DNA from: Fibrobacter sp. UBA1765 | Lineage (GTDB): Bacteria; Fibrobacterota; Fibrobacteria; Fibrobacterales; Fibrobacteraceae | DNA length: 64,000 bases | Assembly: GCA_002314675.1 (NCBI GenBank) | Contig: DCGZ01000136.1 | Coordinates: 3,160-67,159 of the forward strand | Direction of reading: 5' to 3' | In this document: positions 24,030 through 33,976 of the stretch, in pieces | Position numbering within the stretch: position 1 is the stretch's first letter | Layout: each line of letters begins with the position of its first letter | Program-made: the position numbers and the translations under genes | The notes under the pieces: generated by a model | What the model was told of the DNA's origin: nothing | The model's input: only the letters and a program-made list of their open reading frames with translations | Database searches by the model: none

Positions 24030-27000
24030 TTGAAACGGTTGTTTGGTCATATTGTGCGTATAGGCGTGGTGGGCTTGATGTTCGCTGCTGTTTTGCCGTT
24101 TGCCCAGGAACCGGAAACAGCTCCGGCAGAAACCTCGCCTACGGATTCTAAGTCTGCGATCCAGTACATGAATTTGCCGCCGCAGGTTGCTCCTCTTGAC
24201 GGTCTTGTTCCAAAGAGTGGCATGGCGAGCGGTGCTGCAATGAAGCAGTCCCGCAATGTGGTGCAGGATCACGATATTGATGTTGGTACGCGTAGCTTGA
24301 AGGTTTCTGAAAAGTACGTGAACCCGCTATCGAAGGATACCACGGAACTGTGGTCCGCGGAATACCCGGAACTTGCCGATTACGTGAACGACATGTACGA
24401 TGTCGGTAGAAACCGCCTGTGGATGAATTCCCTTGTCGGTCAAAAGGATGATGGTTATACGGCGCCAGAAATGGGCTCCGAGTTTGACATTTCGATCCCT
24501 GTGCCAATGCCTGCATGGATGAAGACCTGGGGCTTTGACAAGCCGAAGCTCTTTTTGCAGGGTACCATGGACATTCGCTTGAAGGGTTACGGCGAATATG
24601 ACGATGCTCCGGGTAGCACCGAGACAAGCCTTTGGCCTTCGCCTTCTTTGAGTTATGACCCGAGCTTTATGGTCAAGGGTAAGATTGGTCCGTACATTAC
24701 CGTCGAAATCAACAACGTCGAAAGCGGCCTTGGCGTAAAGAACCAGATTCGCGTGGTTTACGAGGAATCGTACAAGGGCGAATTTGAAGATTACATTTTG
24801 CAGCGTGTCGAAGCCGGTACGACCTCCCTTAGTTTGAGCGGTACTGAACTTACCGGTTATTCCGAAAACCATAAGGGCCTGTTCGGTATCAAGGCGGAAT
24901 GGAAGCTTGGCGACTGGAACTTGACGACGATTGCTTCCCAGGATGGCGGTAGCCAGGAATCGTACACGATTAACGCTAGCGAAAGTACCACGGAATTCCA
25001 GATCTTGGACAAGGGCTTTGTCGCTTACCGTTACTACTTCTTGAACCATAAGGCTCGCAGTAACTACATTGGTGCTGCAATTACAGGCAAGGCGACTGCA
25101 AGTTACCCGGCAACGGGGCTTAAGCTTTATAAGCGTGCGATTACGAATTCTACGACTGACGTTCTTGACAATATGACTGTTGTCTACATAACGCCAAGTG
25201 GAAAAACTATCAAGAAATCTGTGGAGCGAATGACGGAAATCCCTACTGCAGATTATTCTTACGATTCAAAGACTGGCATCTTGAGAATTTCTGGAGCAAG
25301 CAAGAATACGCTTATTGCCGCCAGCTGGAGTGGAGACGATACCGGACGCTCCGGTTCAACGATTCGTGATGGTTCGGAACTTGTACTTATCCAATGGGAT
25401 GCAACTCTTTCGGAGCTTACGGACATTGATAAGCTTATGCTCCGTAATGTCTATAACGTGGGTATTTCTGACGATAGCTATTCAAGTTTTGTGCTTCGCA
25501 TGAAGACAAAGACCGGCATTGCAGACAACTACTTGAAGACTCTTGGCGTTGCAGATTCCACAAATGGAACAATCAAGGTTAACGACGCTACGATATTCAA
25601 GAAGAATTCCTCCGGTAGCTATACTGGTGAAATGTGGCTCCCTTGTAAACCACTAAAAGAATATGATGGTGCTAATGCTGCTGAACGCGCTCGTGAAAAC
25701 TGCTTGGAACCACTCCGCAATATCGATACGACTAAGGCAATGGAGCAGATGTATAGGCTCCCGGTTTCGAACCTGAACCGCTATACGAACCGTTTCTACT
25801 TTGAATCTGTGGGCAAGCGCCGTAGCTCTACGATTAGCGTGCGTAACCAAAATTCGAGCCATTCCGTGAGTGCCGGTTCGTGCATGGATATTTCTCCGGG
25901 TACTGAAAAGTTGAAGGCCGGTTCTGAAACGCTTGTTCGTGACGTGGACTATGAAGTCAACTACGAACTTGGCCAGATTGAACTTTTGAGCGACCGAGCA
26001 CTTGACCCGAATAAGGAAATCTCGGTAACGTTTGAATGCGAACCGCTCTTTGAAATTGACAACAAGATCTTGCTTGGTGCCCGTGCGGAATTGCCTTTGC
26101 AGCGTTACGGATTTGGCGAAGGTTCCTTGTTTGGCATTACCGCTCTTTATAAGAGCCAGAGCACGACAGCTTCAACTCCGACTCTTGGCAATGAACCGTA
26201 CTCCAGCTTCCTTTGGGGCATGAACCTTCGCTTGCAAGATACGACGCATACCATTTCTACGATAATGGATGCTATCCCGATCTTGTATAGCACGGCTCGT
26301 TCTAGTTGGAACTTTGAAGTTGAATTTGCAAGCAGTTACCACAACACGAATACGAGTGGCCACAAGACTGCCCTTGTCGAAGATTTTGAATCGACAACGA
26401 CTGGTTTAACATACCCGCTTTCAAGACTTTCCTGGACTGTCGCTTCTCCTCCGGGTGGTGTCGACACTAACCCTGGCACGTATATTGCCGATCAAGATTA
26501 CAAGCACCAGGGCGAGTTCATTTGGCACAGCAACAATACGGAAATGTACAAGTACATTTATCCGAATGTAGGCAATTCCGATGTAGATAACCAGCGCTTG
26601 ACCGTGCTCAAGATGACGCTTCGCCCGAACGATAACTTGATGGGCAAGAGCTGGGGCGGTATAATGCGCCCGAACAGCAGCTATTACCAGGACCTTAGCG
26701 AAATGCGCTATGTGGAAGTTGTTGCCCGCGGTAATGTGGGTTCCATTTTCATTGACCTTGGCCTTATTAGCGAAGACGTTTCAGTCAACGGCTATGCACC
26801 GAATGGCGAGTACAATGGAGAAAACAATTTGGGTACGACTACGACCTTGCATGACAAGGGCCTTGACGGACTTTCTGGTGCTGAAGAAACAAGGCTTACC
26901 TGGGACTGCCGCGTTTCTGGCTGTATTTCTACGGAACTGAATGCGACTAACGTGAATACCTCTACGACGGATATTGCTCTTGATGACTATAGCGATGCGT

Positions 27001-30000
27001 ACGATGATGACTCGGACCCGCCGCGTGCAATTAACGGTACGGAAGACAACGCCGGTGAACGCGTGTTTGATACGGAAGATATCAACCGCAACGGTTCCTT
27101 GGATACAGACATTAGCTTTGTTCGTTACCGCATTGACCTGAGTAGCGATGACCCGACCCAGTACGAAGAATTGAAGAATGGCTGGCGCCGCTGGAGAATC
27201 CCGCTTGACCAGTACGATACGGTTGTATCTTCTACAGGTAATGACTACAAGACTATCCTTTCGGAAGCTCTCTTTACAAGGGTTTGGCTTGGTAAGCTTA
27301 ACAATGGCGTTTCTGAAGCAAAGGTGCAGATTGTAAGCCTTGGCGTTATTGGCAATGCCTGGGAATCTGCGGACGTGTCTAGCCTTTACAAGACTAGCTC
27401 CATTGAAAATTCCCAGATTGCAGAAGTGAACGGTTCTGAAGTTAGCATGAACCAGACAACTTCTACAAAGTCTGACTCCAGCTACTTGCAGGTTACGACA
27501 ATCAACAACCGAGAAGATGCAGGTACTTATTACAAGTCTCCAAATACTGAAAACGAAAGAGATTCCGAGACTAACGCAACGCTTAAGGAAACAGCCCTTG
27601 TTCTTGACTATAAGAACTTGACCCCAGGCCAACAGGTTGGTGTGACCCGCGTATTTGATTCCGATGTGAAGGACCTTACAAGCTACAAGTCCATCAAGAT
27701 GGAAATCCATTATGTGACAAAGGCGCAGAAAGTTCCTGTACGTTTTGCAATCCAGATGGGTGAAGGTTCCTTGGAAGGCTCATCGAACTATTACGAATGG
27801 AGCTTTAGGCCAGAAAACTTTAGCTGTGGCTCCTCTGAAAGGCTTTCGGATTGCCATGAAACAAACTGGCTTGCTAACGCGTTTGCGCTTGACATTAAGC
27901 AGTGGACCGACATGAAGCTCGGCCGGAAGCCGCCTTACATGGAACCGGTCGAAGTTGACCTTGGCGGAAAGCGTGAAGAAATGTTGAAGCTTGTCGGTAA
28001 CCCGTCCCTTACCTCGATTGACTGGATTCGCTTTGTAATTATTGCCGATGAAGACGCTTCTGCAAATGACCTTGAAGGTACGTTCTGGATCGATGACCTG
28101 CGCCTTTCTGGAATGGATAATGACTGGGGTTATGCAGCCCGTGTCGGTGGCCAGTTGAACTTCTCTGACTTCGCTACTGTTTCTGGTTCCATGCGTTACC
28201 AGGATGGCGACTTTGCTACCTTGAATTCTGCCGACGGCGGTTCTCCGAAGCCTGCTTTAAAGGATGCCGCTTCTCAGCTTGATGTGGCTGGCGATGTGAA
28301 CTTTAGCTTGAACAAGTTCTTCCCGGATGATAACGGATTCCATATTCCTCTTGGACTTGGATATTCTAGCACGACCAAGCGCCCGTACATGAAGCCGACC
28401 GATGACATGCTCCTTAAGCGTGAATACCTGAACGACCTCATGGAAGACATGGTGCAAAACAAGCTCGATGTCAACTCTGAATCCGAAGAAGAAAAGCTTC
28501 GCCAGCGTGCCGCAGCCAAGGGCTACGAATCCTATACAAAGAACCGTAACATAAGCATTAGCTATAGCAAGGATTACGCCCCGGACGATAACATTATCCT
28601 TGAATACATGACGCAGATTTTCTTGGAGCGCCCTGCATTCAGTTATTCTTATAACGAAACGGAAGGCCGCGCGACGACTGTTGCGGACTCCACCTACAGC
28701 TACCGTACTGTCATTGAATATAAGCTTGGTACATTTAACAAGTTCGCCTACAAGCCGTTCTCTTCGCTTGGCACCTTTAAGATGTTAAAGCCGCTTGCAG
28801 ATTCTCCGTTTGAACCGTGGCCGCAGACTTTTGACTTGACATTGTTCGACTTTAGCTATGTTCGCTATGTGAACCAGGAACGTGACCCTGACTTTGTAGA
28901 ACCGCAGGTGGACAAGGTTGTCACGTATACAGCGGACCTTACCCACAAGGCAAATATCCGCTGGAACATTTTCTCGTTCCTTACTACAAGCTATAGCATT
29001 TCTGTAAAGCGCGACATGTTGGCTGACCGCGAAGCGTTTGTCAAGGAGAACTTCTTTACGACCCGCGATGGCCAGATGTTTGCCGCGGACGATATCTTTG
29101 CTTACGACCATACCGATAGAAAGGTCTATGTTTCTGCAGACAGTATTGTTGCGATTCCGCGCGACACGATTCCGCGTGTTAGGGAAAATGGCGATACGAT
29201 GACCATTGACTTGCAGAATCCGGATTCCTATGTGATTCGTTACGATACCACCGTGTTCTACAAGGTGGATAGCGTTGGCCACAGGGATTATGGCCCGGAA
29301 TACGGTATCTTGAAACATGAAAGGGCTCGTACCCGCCAGTTCAGCGTGAACTTTACGCCGAACATCATTCCGTTCTTGCCAATGAACTTTAACTTTAGCA
29401 CGAACTTTACGCAGCAAAAGACGATTCCTGATGACTTTAGCCTGTATGACGAAAAAATGTTCGATCAGAACTACTGGACTATTTCTCAGACCAACCGCTT
29501 TGAATTTACTCCGGCATTTAGGTTGATTACGTTCATGGAACAGTTTGGCCGTGGAAACTCAGCCCAGCAGTTCCTTGAAAAGATCAGGTGGCGTGAAATC
29601 AGGGCCACATGGACTACGAACATTTCTACGACTGGTGAAAACTTTACGCTTGCACAGTTGAACGAAGAACAGGGCGTGACTCCGTTTGAATATTACCTGT
29701 ATGGCCTTGGCATTGGCAACGGCTATAGGAACAGGGGACTCTGGAACATTGTTTCTGGCGACATGGGCCTTGACCATCGCGATGACTATACGGACTTTGC
29801 CGAATACAGGAACCGCCATGTAGATACCCTTGTTTACCAGGGTAACTTTACCCATGCGGTTTCGAGGTCCTTGCAGCTTGCCACAAGCATTGTGCTGCCG
29901 TTCTGGGATATAGGCGTGACTGGCGACTTGCAATGGAAACAGGACTTTAACCAGTCCCGTGAATATCCGCTTTATACGGATAGCACCGTTGTTTGGCCAA

Positions 30001-30833
30001 AGTGGGGCATCGGCGTGACCGTCCCGAACTTCTCGCAGCGCGTGGGCTTCTTGAATGGCTTCAAGAGCGTAAGCACGACTCACCGAGTGGATTATACTTA
30101 TACGACTTCTGTAAAGCCGTTCCAGAGTGCCGAGGATTCCTGGTCGACGCAGTGGAACTTTAACCCGCTTGTTCGAATTTCGTTCTTGTTCCAGAACAAT
30201 ATGCGCATTGACAATGCTGTACGCTTTAAGTACGAACATACGGATCGTCGCCCGAAGGAAGAAGTGATATCTCAGACAAACTTCCCGGCCGAGGTTGAAG
30301 ATATTACGGATACGTCGAAGTACTTCTGGGAAACTCCGTGGATCCATACGTCACTTTACAAGGACTTTGGATTTAACATTGGAGACGACCTTACCATTAC
30401 ATACCCGCTCAAGACGAAGCGCGGTTTCCAGATGTGGCGCTGGTACATCAAGCTCGATAACGATATCGACTTGAAGTTTACCGCTGGCTATGACTTTACA
30501 AAGACAATTCGCCGTTACTATGACCCGCTAGCTAGCTATGATATGTGGGACAAGGAGTCTGGAACGGCTGGTGTTTACAAGACTTTCTATGACCCGAACA
30601 GGGACTTGACCTATACCGCATACAAGCCGGAACTTGAACTGACCGAAAGAACTGTGCCGTCTCGTACCCATGAATGGTTCTTGCGCCCGAGCATGGCTTA
30701 CCAGTTCAACAAGATCGTTTCTACAAGTGCATATATCGAGTATAGGCAGATACACGAAAAGCTTGATGACGAAACTGCGCACATTCGTAGAATCTTGCAG
30801 TTTGAACTTGCAATGATGCTTAGGTTTAATTAA
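24030..30833 (+). CDS. sprA: SprA/Sov-type outer-membrane translocon of the type IX secretion system
   Basis: At 2267 residues it has the size of SprA, the giant outer-membrane barrel that moves T9SS cargo to the cell surface. I use the TTG start, which gives a signal peptide (about 1-25, PFA-QE). SprA-typical blocks include the repeated VDYEVNYELGQIELL type, DNKILLGARAELPL and FGEGSLFGITALYKS, then LVEDFES, followed by long stretches of alternating beta strands to a C-terminus ending in FELAMMLRFN, a barrel-type end with terminal aromatic residue. Signal peptidase I, an Ig-like lipoprotein and a helicase follow closely on the same strand. The cargo-like gene at 8249 supports a working T9SS. 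Confidence 0.92.
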   Translation: MKRLFGHIVRIGVVGLMFAAVLPFAQEPETAPAETSPTDSKSAIQYMNLPPQVAPLDGLVPKSGMASGAAMKQSRNVVQDHDIDVGTRSLKVSEKYVNPLSKDTTELWSAEYPELADYVNDMYDVGRNRLWMNSLVGQKDDGYTAPEMGSEFDISIPVPMPAWMKTWGFDKPKLFLQGTMDIRLKGYGEYDDAPGSTETSLWPSPSLSYDPSFMVKGKIGPYITVEINNVESGLGVKNQIRVVYEESYKGEFEDYILQRVEAGTTSLSLSGTELTGYSENHKGLFGIKAEWKLGDWNLTTIASQDGGSQESYTINASESTTEFQILDKGFVAYRYYFLNHKARSNYIGAAITGKATASYPATGLKLYKRAITNSTTDVLDNMTVVYITPSGKTIKKSVERMTEIPTADYSYDSKTGILRISGASKNTLIAASWSGDDTGRSGSTIRDGSELVLIQWDATLSELTDIDKLMLRNVYNVGISDDSYSSFVLRMKTKTGIADNYLKTLGVADSTNGTIKVNDATIFKKNSSGSYTGEMWLPCKPLKEYDGANAAERARENCLEPLRNIDTTKAMEQMYRLPVSNLNRYTNRFYFESVGKRRSSTISVRNQNSSHSVSAGSCMDISPGTEKLKAGSETLVRDVDYEVNYELGQIELLSDRALDPNKEISVTFECEPLFEIDNKILLGARAELPLQRYGFGEGSLFGITALYKSQSTTASTPTLGNEPYSSFLWGMNLRLQDTTHTISTIMDAIPILYSTARSSWNFEVEFASSYHNTNTSGHKTALVEDFESTTTGLTYPLSRLSWTVASPPGGVDTNPGTYIADQDYKHQGEFIWHSNNTEMYKYIYPNVGNSDVDNQRLTVLKMTLRPNDNLMGKSWGGIMRPNSSYYQDLSEMRYVEVVARGNVGSIFIDLGLISEDVSVNGYAPNGEYNGENNLGTTTTLHDKGLDGLSGAEETRLTWDCRVSGCISTELNATNVNTSTTDIALDDYSDAYDDDSDPPRAINGTEDNAGERVFDTEDINRNGSLDTDISFVRYRIDLSSDDPTQYEELKNGWRRWRIPLDQYDTVVSSTGNDYKTILSEALFTRVWLGKLNNGVSEAKVQIVSLGVIGNAWESADVSSLYKTSSIENSQIAEVNGSEVSMNQTTSTKSDSSYLQVTTINNREDAGTYYKSPNTENERDSETNATLKETALVLDYKNLTPGQQVGVTRVFDSDVKDLTSYKSIKMEIHYVTKAQKVPVRFAIQMGEGSLEGSSNYYEWSFRPENFSCGSSERLSDCHETNWLANAFALDIKQWTDMKLGRKPPYMEPVEVDLGGKREEMLKLVGNPSLTSIDWIRFVIIADEDASANDLEGTFWIDDLRLSGMDNDWGYAARVGGQLNFSDFATVSGSMRYQDGDFATLNSADGGSPKPALKDAASQLDVAGDVNFSLNKFFPDDNGFHIPLGLGYSSTTKRPYMKPTDDMLLKREYLNDLMEDMVQNKLDVNSESEEEKLRQRAAAKGYESYTKNRNISISYSKDYAPDDNIILEYMTQIFLERPAFSYSYNETEGRATTVADSTYSYRTVIEYKLGTFNKFAYKPFSSLGTFKMLKPLADSPFEPWPQTFDLTLFDFSYVRYVNQERDPDFVEPQVDKVVTYTADLTHKANIRWNIFSFLTTSYSISVKRDMLADREAFVKENFFTTRDGQMFAADDIFAYDHTDRKVYVSADSIVAIPRDTIPRVRENGDTMTIDLQNPDSYVIRYDTTVFYKVDSVGHRDYGPEYGILKHERARTRQFSVNFTPNIIPFLPMNFNFSTNFTQQKTIPDDFSLYDEKMFDQNYWTISQTNRFEFTPAFRLITFMEQFGRGNSAQQFLEKIRWREIRATWTTNISTTGENFTLAQLNEEQGVTPFEYYLYGLGIGNGYRNRGLWNIVSGDMGLDHRDDYTDFAEYRNRHVDTLVYQGNFTHAVSRSLQLATSIVLPFWDIGVTGDLQWKQDFNQSREYPLYTDSTVVWPKWGIGVTVPNFSQRVGFLNGFKSVSTTHRVDYTYTTSVKPFQSAEDSWSTQWNFNPLVRISFLFQNNMRIDNAVRFKYEHTDRRPKEEVISQTNFPAEVEDITDTSKYFWETPWIHTSLYKDFGFNIGDDLTITYPLKTKRGFQMWRWYIKLDNDIDLKFTAGYDFTKTIRRYYDPLASYDMWDKESGTAGVYKTFYDPNRDLTYTAYKPELELTERTVPSRTHEWFLRPSMAYQFNKIVSTSAYIEYRQIHEKLDDETAHIRRILQFELAMMLRFN

Positions 30834-30845
30834 TTGGATGGATAG

Positions 30846-32216
30846 ATGAAGCAAAAGGAAAATATTAAGAACCCGGTAAAACGCTTTTTGTTTGGCCTTG
30901 CCCGCGAAATTATTTTGCCGGTGGCGCTTGCCCTGGTTGTTATTCAATATGTGATCCAGGCATTCCAGATTCCTAGCGGCTCCATGGAAGATTCCCTTTT
31001 GGTGGGCGACTTTTTGCTTGGCCTAAAATTCGTATATGGTTCCCCGGTCCCTTTTTCGAACTCCAAGTTCCCAGCCCTTTCTGCCCCGGCTCGTGGCGAT
31101 GTCGTAATCTTCCGCTATCCGGGTGACCCCGAGTACCCTGATTACGATTCCAAGCGCTATACCCACTTGGCTAATGCCCTTATGCTTGGAAACTTTTACT
31201 GGGATTCTAACCCGGAAAATGGCAACCCGCATTTGGTGCACTACGCTGACGGTCCAAAGGATTTTATTAAGCGCTGCGTTGCTGTTTCTGGCGACACGAT
31301 TGAAATTCGCAAGGGCGTTTTGTACTTGAACGGGGGCCGCCAGGATACGCTACCGGGTCATGGAAAGTACACGGCTGCCTTCCGCACGATTTCTCCGCGT
31401 GACAACTTGGGACCGCTCCGTATCCCTGCCATGGGCGATACCTTGAAGCTTGATTCCCTGCCGCTTGTCGACTTGTGGCGCGTTCGTTCCCTGATGGTCC
31501 AGGAAAACCCGGAATCTCGAATCGAGCTCGATTTGCAGTTGACCGTAAACGGCGTTGATGGCAGCGAATTTGTGTTTGAAGATTTCAAGATCCCTGTAGA
31601 AAGCGATCGTGGCCTCTTGATGCAGGAAGCCTTGACTCGCAAGCGTTCCGTGGGCATGAATCTGCACCAGGGCGATACCATTAGCGGCCCGATTCCTTTC
31701 AAGCTTTTCAGTACGCTTGCGCGTACCGGCTTTTGGCCTGTGCTAGACCCGCATGCACATTATGACGGCTTTACCCGCCCTGTTTCATATACCAATTTTG
31801 AAGGTTCTCAGCTTGGCGACCTGGAAGGCCATGTTGCAAGCTTGAATGCGGTACAGGCTGTTGATTCTGCCGTAGCGGATTCTCTACCTAGTGATTCTAC
31901 TGTAGAAAATGCCGCGACAGTTCCTGCCGACCACTACGAACTTACCCGTAGAATTTTGGTTGACGGTAACGAAGTGCATGAATATGTCGTCAAGGAACCG
32001 GTTTACTTTATGATGGGGGATAACCGAGACAATTCTGCTGATAGCCGCTATTGGGGCTTTGTCGCAAATCGTAACATTAAGGCCAAGGCGTTTGTCGTCT
32101 ATTTCTCGTTTGAAAATTCCGACCAGAGCTTTAGCTTTAGCAATCCTATTAGCTGGTTTACGATTCCGTTCAAGATTCGCTATTCTAGAATCGGCAAGGT
32201 GATTCCGTTGATTTAG
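30846..32216 (+). CDS. lepB: Signal peptidase I with large insertion
   Basis: The 456-residue S26A protease cleaves signal peptides at the outer face of the inner membrane. A single N-terminal membrane helix (about 22-40) precedes the catalytic PSGSM (Ser46); the general base is Lys142 in DFIKRC, and the late conserved box MGDNRDNSADSRYWGFV is near 393-409. Between the Lys region and the last box is about 230 residues of extra sequence. Such inserts are known in Bacteroidetes and Fibrobacteres, but this one makes the protein well longer than E. coli LepB. The stop codon directly abuts the next ATG. Confidence 0.93.
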   Translation: MKQKENIKNPVKRFLFGLAREIILPVALALVVIQYVIQAFQIPSGSMEDSLLVGDFLLGLKFVYGSPVPFSNSKFPALSAPARGDVVIFRYPGDPEYPDYDSKRYTHLANALMLGNFYWDSNPENGNPHLVHYADGPKDFIKRCVAVSGDTIEIRKGVLYLNGGRQDTLPGHGKYTAAFRTISPRDNLGPLRIPAMGDTLKLDSLPLVDLWRVRSLMVQENPESRIELDLQLTVNGVDGSEFVFEDFKIPVESDRGLLMQEALTRKRSVGMNLHQGDTISGPIPFKLFSTLARTGFWPVLDPHAHYDGFTRPVSYTNFEGSQLGDLEGHVASLNAVQAVDSAVADSLPSDSTVENAATVPADHYELTRRILVDGNEVHEYVVKEPVYFMMGDNRDNSADSRYWGFVANRNIKAKAFVVYFSFENSDQSFSFSNPISWFTIPFKIRYSRIGKVIPLI

Positions 32217-33974
32217 ATGCGTAGAATTTATTGGTACACCCTGGCTTTGGTTGCGCTTGCCCTTGTTGCCTGCGCGACTGTTGTGGCGCCTTCTGGAGGT
32301 CCAGAAGACAAGTTGCCGCCGCGTGTTGCCGGAGTGTACCCGGCCCCGAATTCTACGAACCTTCCTGAAGAATTGTATGTGAAGGTCAAGTTTGACGAAT
32401 GGATAAATGCAACGATTCCGCGAAGTGCCGTAACGATTTCGCCTCCGCTTGAAAAAAAATTGCGCATGGAGGTTGATGGCGATGAATTAGAAATTACGTC
32501 GCGTGCCATGCTTGATTCTAACACCACGTATACGCTCACGATTGGTTCTGCCTTAAAGGACTTGCATGGCAATGCTATAGCAACACCTTTCCAGATTTCT
32601 TTTTCTACAGGCCCGTCCATAGATTCCTTGAACATTGTTGGTCGCGTTATGGTGACTCCAGAAATGTTTAAGGCGAAGCAATACCCAAGCATTGCGCTTT
32701 ACCCTATTGGAAGTGATCGCGAACATCGTAATTACTTAAAAAAGTTTAGGGATTCAACCTTGGTCGGTCCCGATACATTCCCGAGGTTTACCAAGGAAAT
32801 CCCGGAGTTTGTAACGCAGGCGGATAGCAATGGCTACTTTAGGCTGATCGGTTTGCATGCCGGCAGTTATGCGGCTATCGCGTTCCTTGACAAGAACGGG
32901 AACCGTCGACTGGAAATTTCTGATGAAGATGTTGGCGTGCTTGGTAAAATCCAGCTTGATTCCCTTTTTACGGATTCCGTGTGGCTGCCGCTTGCTACCA
33001 TGGATACTTCGCTTGTGGAACTTGATTCCATTAAGCAGGTCGGCAAGTCTGTTGTCCAGGCAATATTTAACAGAACCGTATTGCTTGATTCGCTGACGGA
33101 TTGCTTTGTGTATGCAGGTGGAGATACGATTCGCCCGTCCATGAAATTTGCTTTTGCAAAATCGGAATTGCCGTCGTTTTACTTTGATCAAAACTTGAAG
33201 ACCGATAGTTCCTATACATTCCAGTGCAATGTTGCCATAGATTCCCTGGACCGTGCCTTGGATACGGCTCGCAATGCTTTTGAATTTACCTGGAAGGAAG
33301 CTAAGAGTGATACGCTTCCTCCAGATATCGCTGATGTTGTTCCTGCAATGGGTTCAAAGAATGTCTTTTTGGACGATGAAATTAAGCTTAGCTATAACAA
33401 GCCGGTCTTTGGTGATTCCCTTGCGGACTTGTTAAGGTTTGTAATCTTGAAGGATACCATAAAGGCAATCGTGGAACGCCGTGACGCGGTAACGTTTGTT
33501 GTTCGCCCGGAACGTGATTTGGTGATGGATGCTAGCATTTCGTTGTTCTCGCTTTATATGGATACGACACTTGCCTTGCCAGATAGCACTGGCTTTAGGG
33601 ATACCGTAATTACGCCTAAGTACAAGAAGCTTACTTCATTTGAAACTGTAAAGAAGTTAAGGCTTGCTTCGCTCTCGGGCAAGATTCCTGGTGGCGACGC
33701 GAACACTTATGTTAAGCTTCGTGAATCAGAAAAAGGCACGATCCGAGATACGGTGTGTTCTGCAGACGGCAGCTTTGAAATCAAGAATCTGCTTGATGGA
33801 AAATACATCGTTGAATATTATCGGGGAAATTCCAAGGGTAGGGTAGATGCCGGTTCTTTGGAACCGCTTGCTAAGGCAAAACCCTGGAGATCCCCTGTAG
33901 ATACGCTTGTTCTTGAAAATGGCGAGAACATTTTGGAATCGATTTTGCAGTTACCGACATTGCCTAAGGAATAA
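32217..33974 (+). CDS. Lipoprotein with Ig-like (Big_5/SbsA) domain
   Basis: The 585-residue protein has a lipoprotein signal ending in V-A-C (Cys19) followed by the PSGGPEDKLPP stretch typical of a widespread Bacteroidetes/Fibrobacteres lipoprotein. An N-terminal Ig-like domain of the Big_5 (SbsA) type covers about 35-140 (FDEWINA..., TTYTLTIGSALKDLHGN). Further beta domains follow, including a second Big_5-like unit (IADVVPAMGSKNVFLDDEIKLSYNKPV), and a C-terminal module resembles carboxypeptidase-regulatory folds (DGSFEIKNLLDGKYIVEYY). It is co-transcribed with lepB without a gap. A structural envelope role is likely but unproven. Confidence 0.85.
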   Translation: MRRIYWYTLALVALALVACATVVAPSGGPEDKLPPRVAGVYPAPNSTNLPEELYVKVKFDEWINATIPRSAVTISPPLEKKLRMEVDGDELEITSRAMLDSNTTYTLTIGSALKDLHGNAIATPFQISFSTGPSIDSLNIVGRVMVTPEMFKAKQYPSIALYPIGSDREHRNYLKKFRDSTLVGPDTFPRFTKEIPEFVTQADSNGYFRLIGLHAGSYAAIAFLDKNGNRRLEISDEDVGVLGKIQLDSLFTDSVWLPLATMDTSLVELDSIKQVGKSVVQAIFNRTVLLDSLTDCFVYAGGDTIRPSMKFAFAKSELPSFYFDQNLKTDSSYTFQCNVAIDSLDRALDTARNAFEFTWKEAKSDTLPPDIADVVPAMGSKNVFLDDEIKLSYNKPVFGDSLADLLRFVILKDTIKAIVERRDAVTFVVRPERDLVMDASISLFSLYMDTTLALPDSTGFRDTVITPKYKKLTSFETVKKLRLASLSGKIPGGDANTYVKLRESEKGTIRDTVCSADGSFEIKNLLDGKYIVEYYRGNSKGRVDAGSLEPLAKAKPWRSPVDTLVLENGENILESILQLPTLPKE

Positions 33975-33976
33975 AG

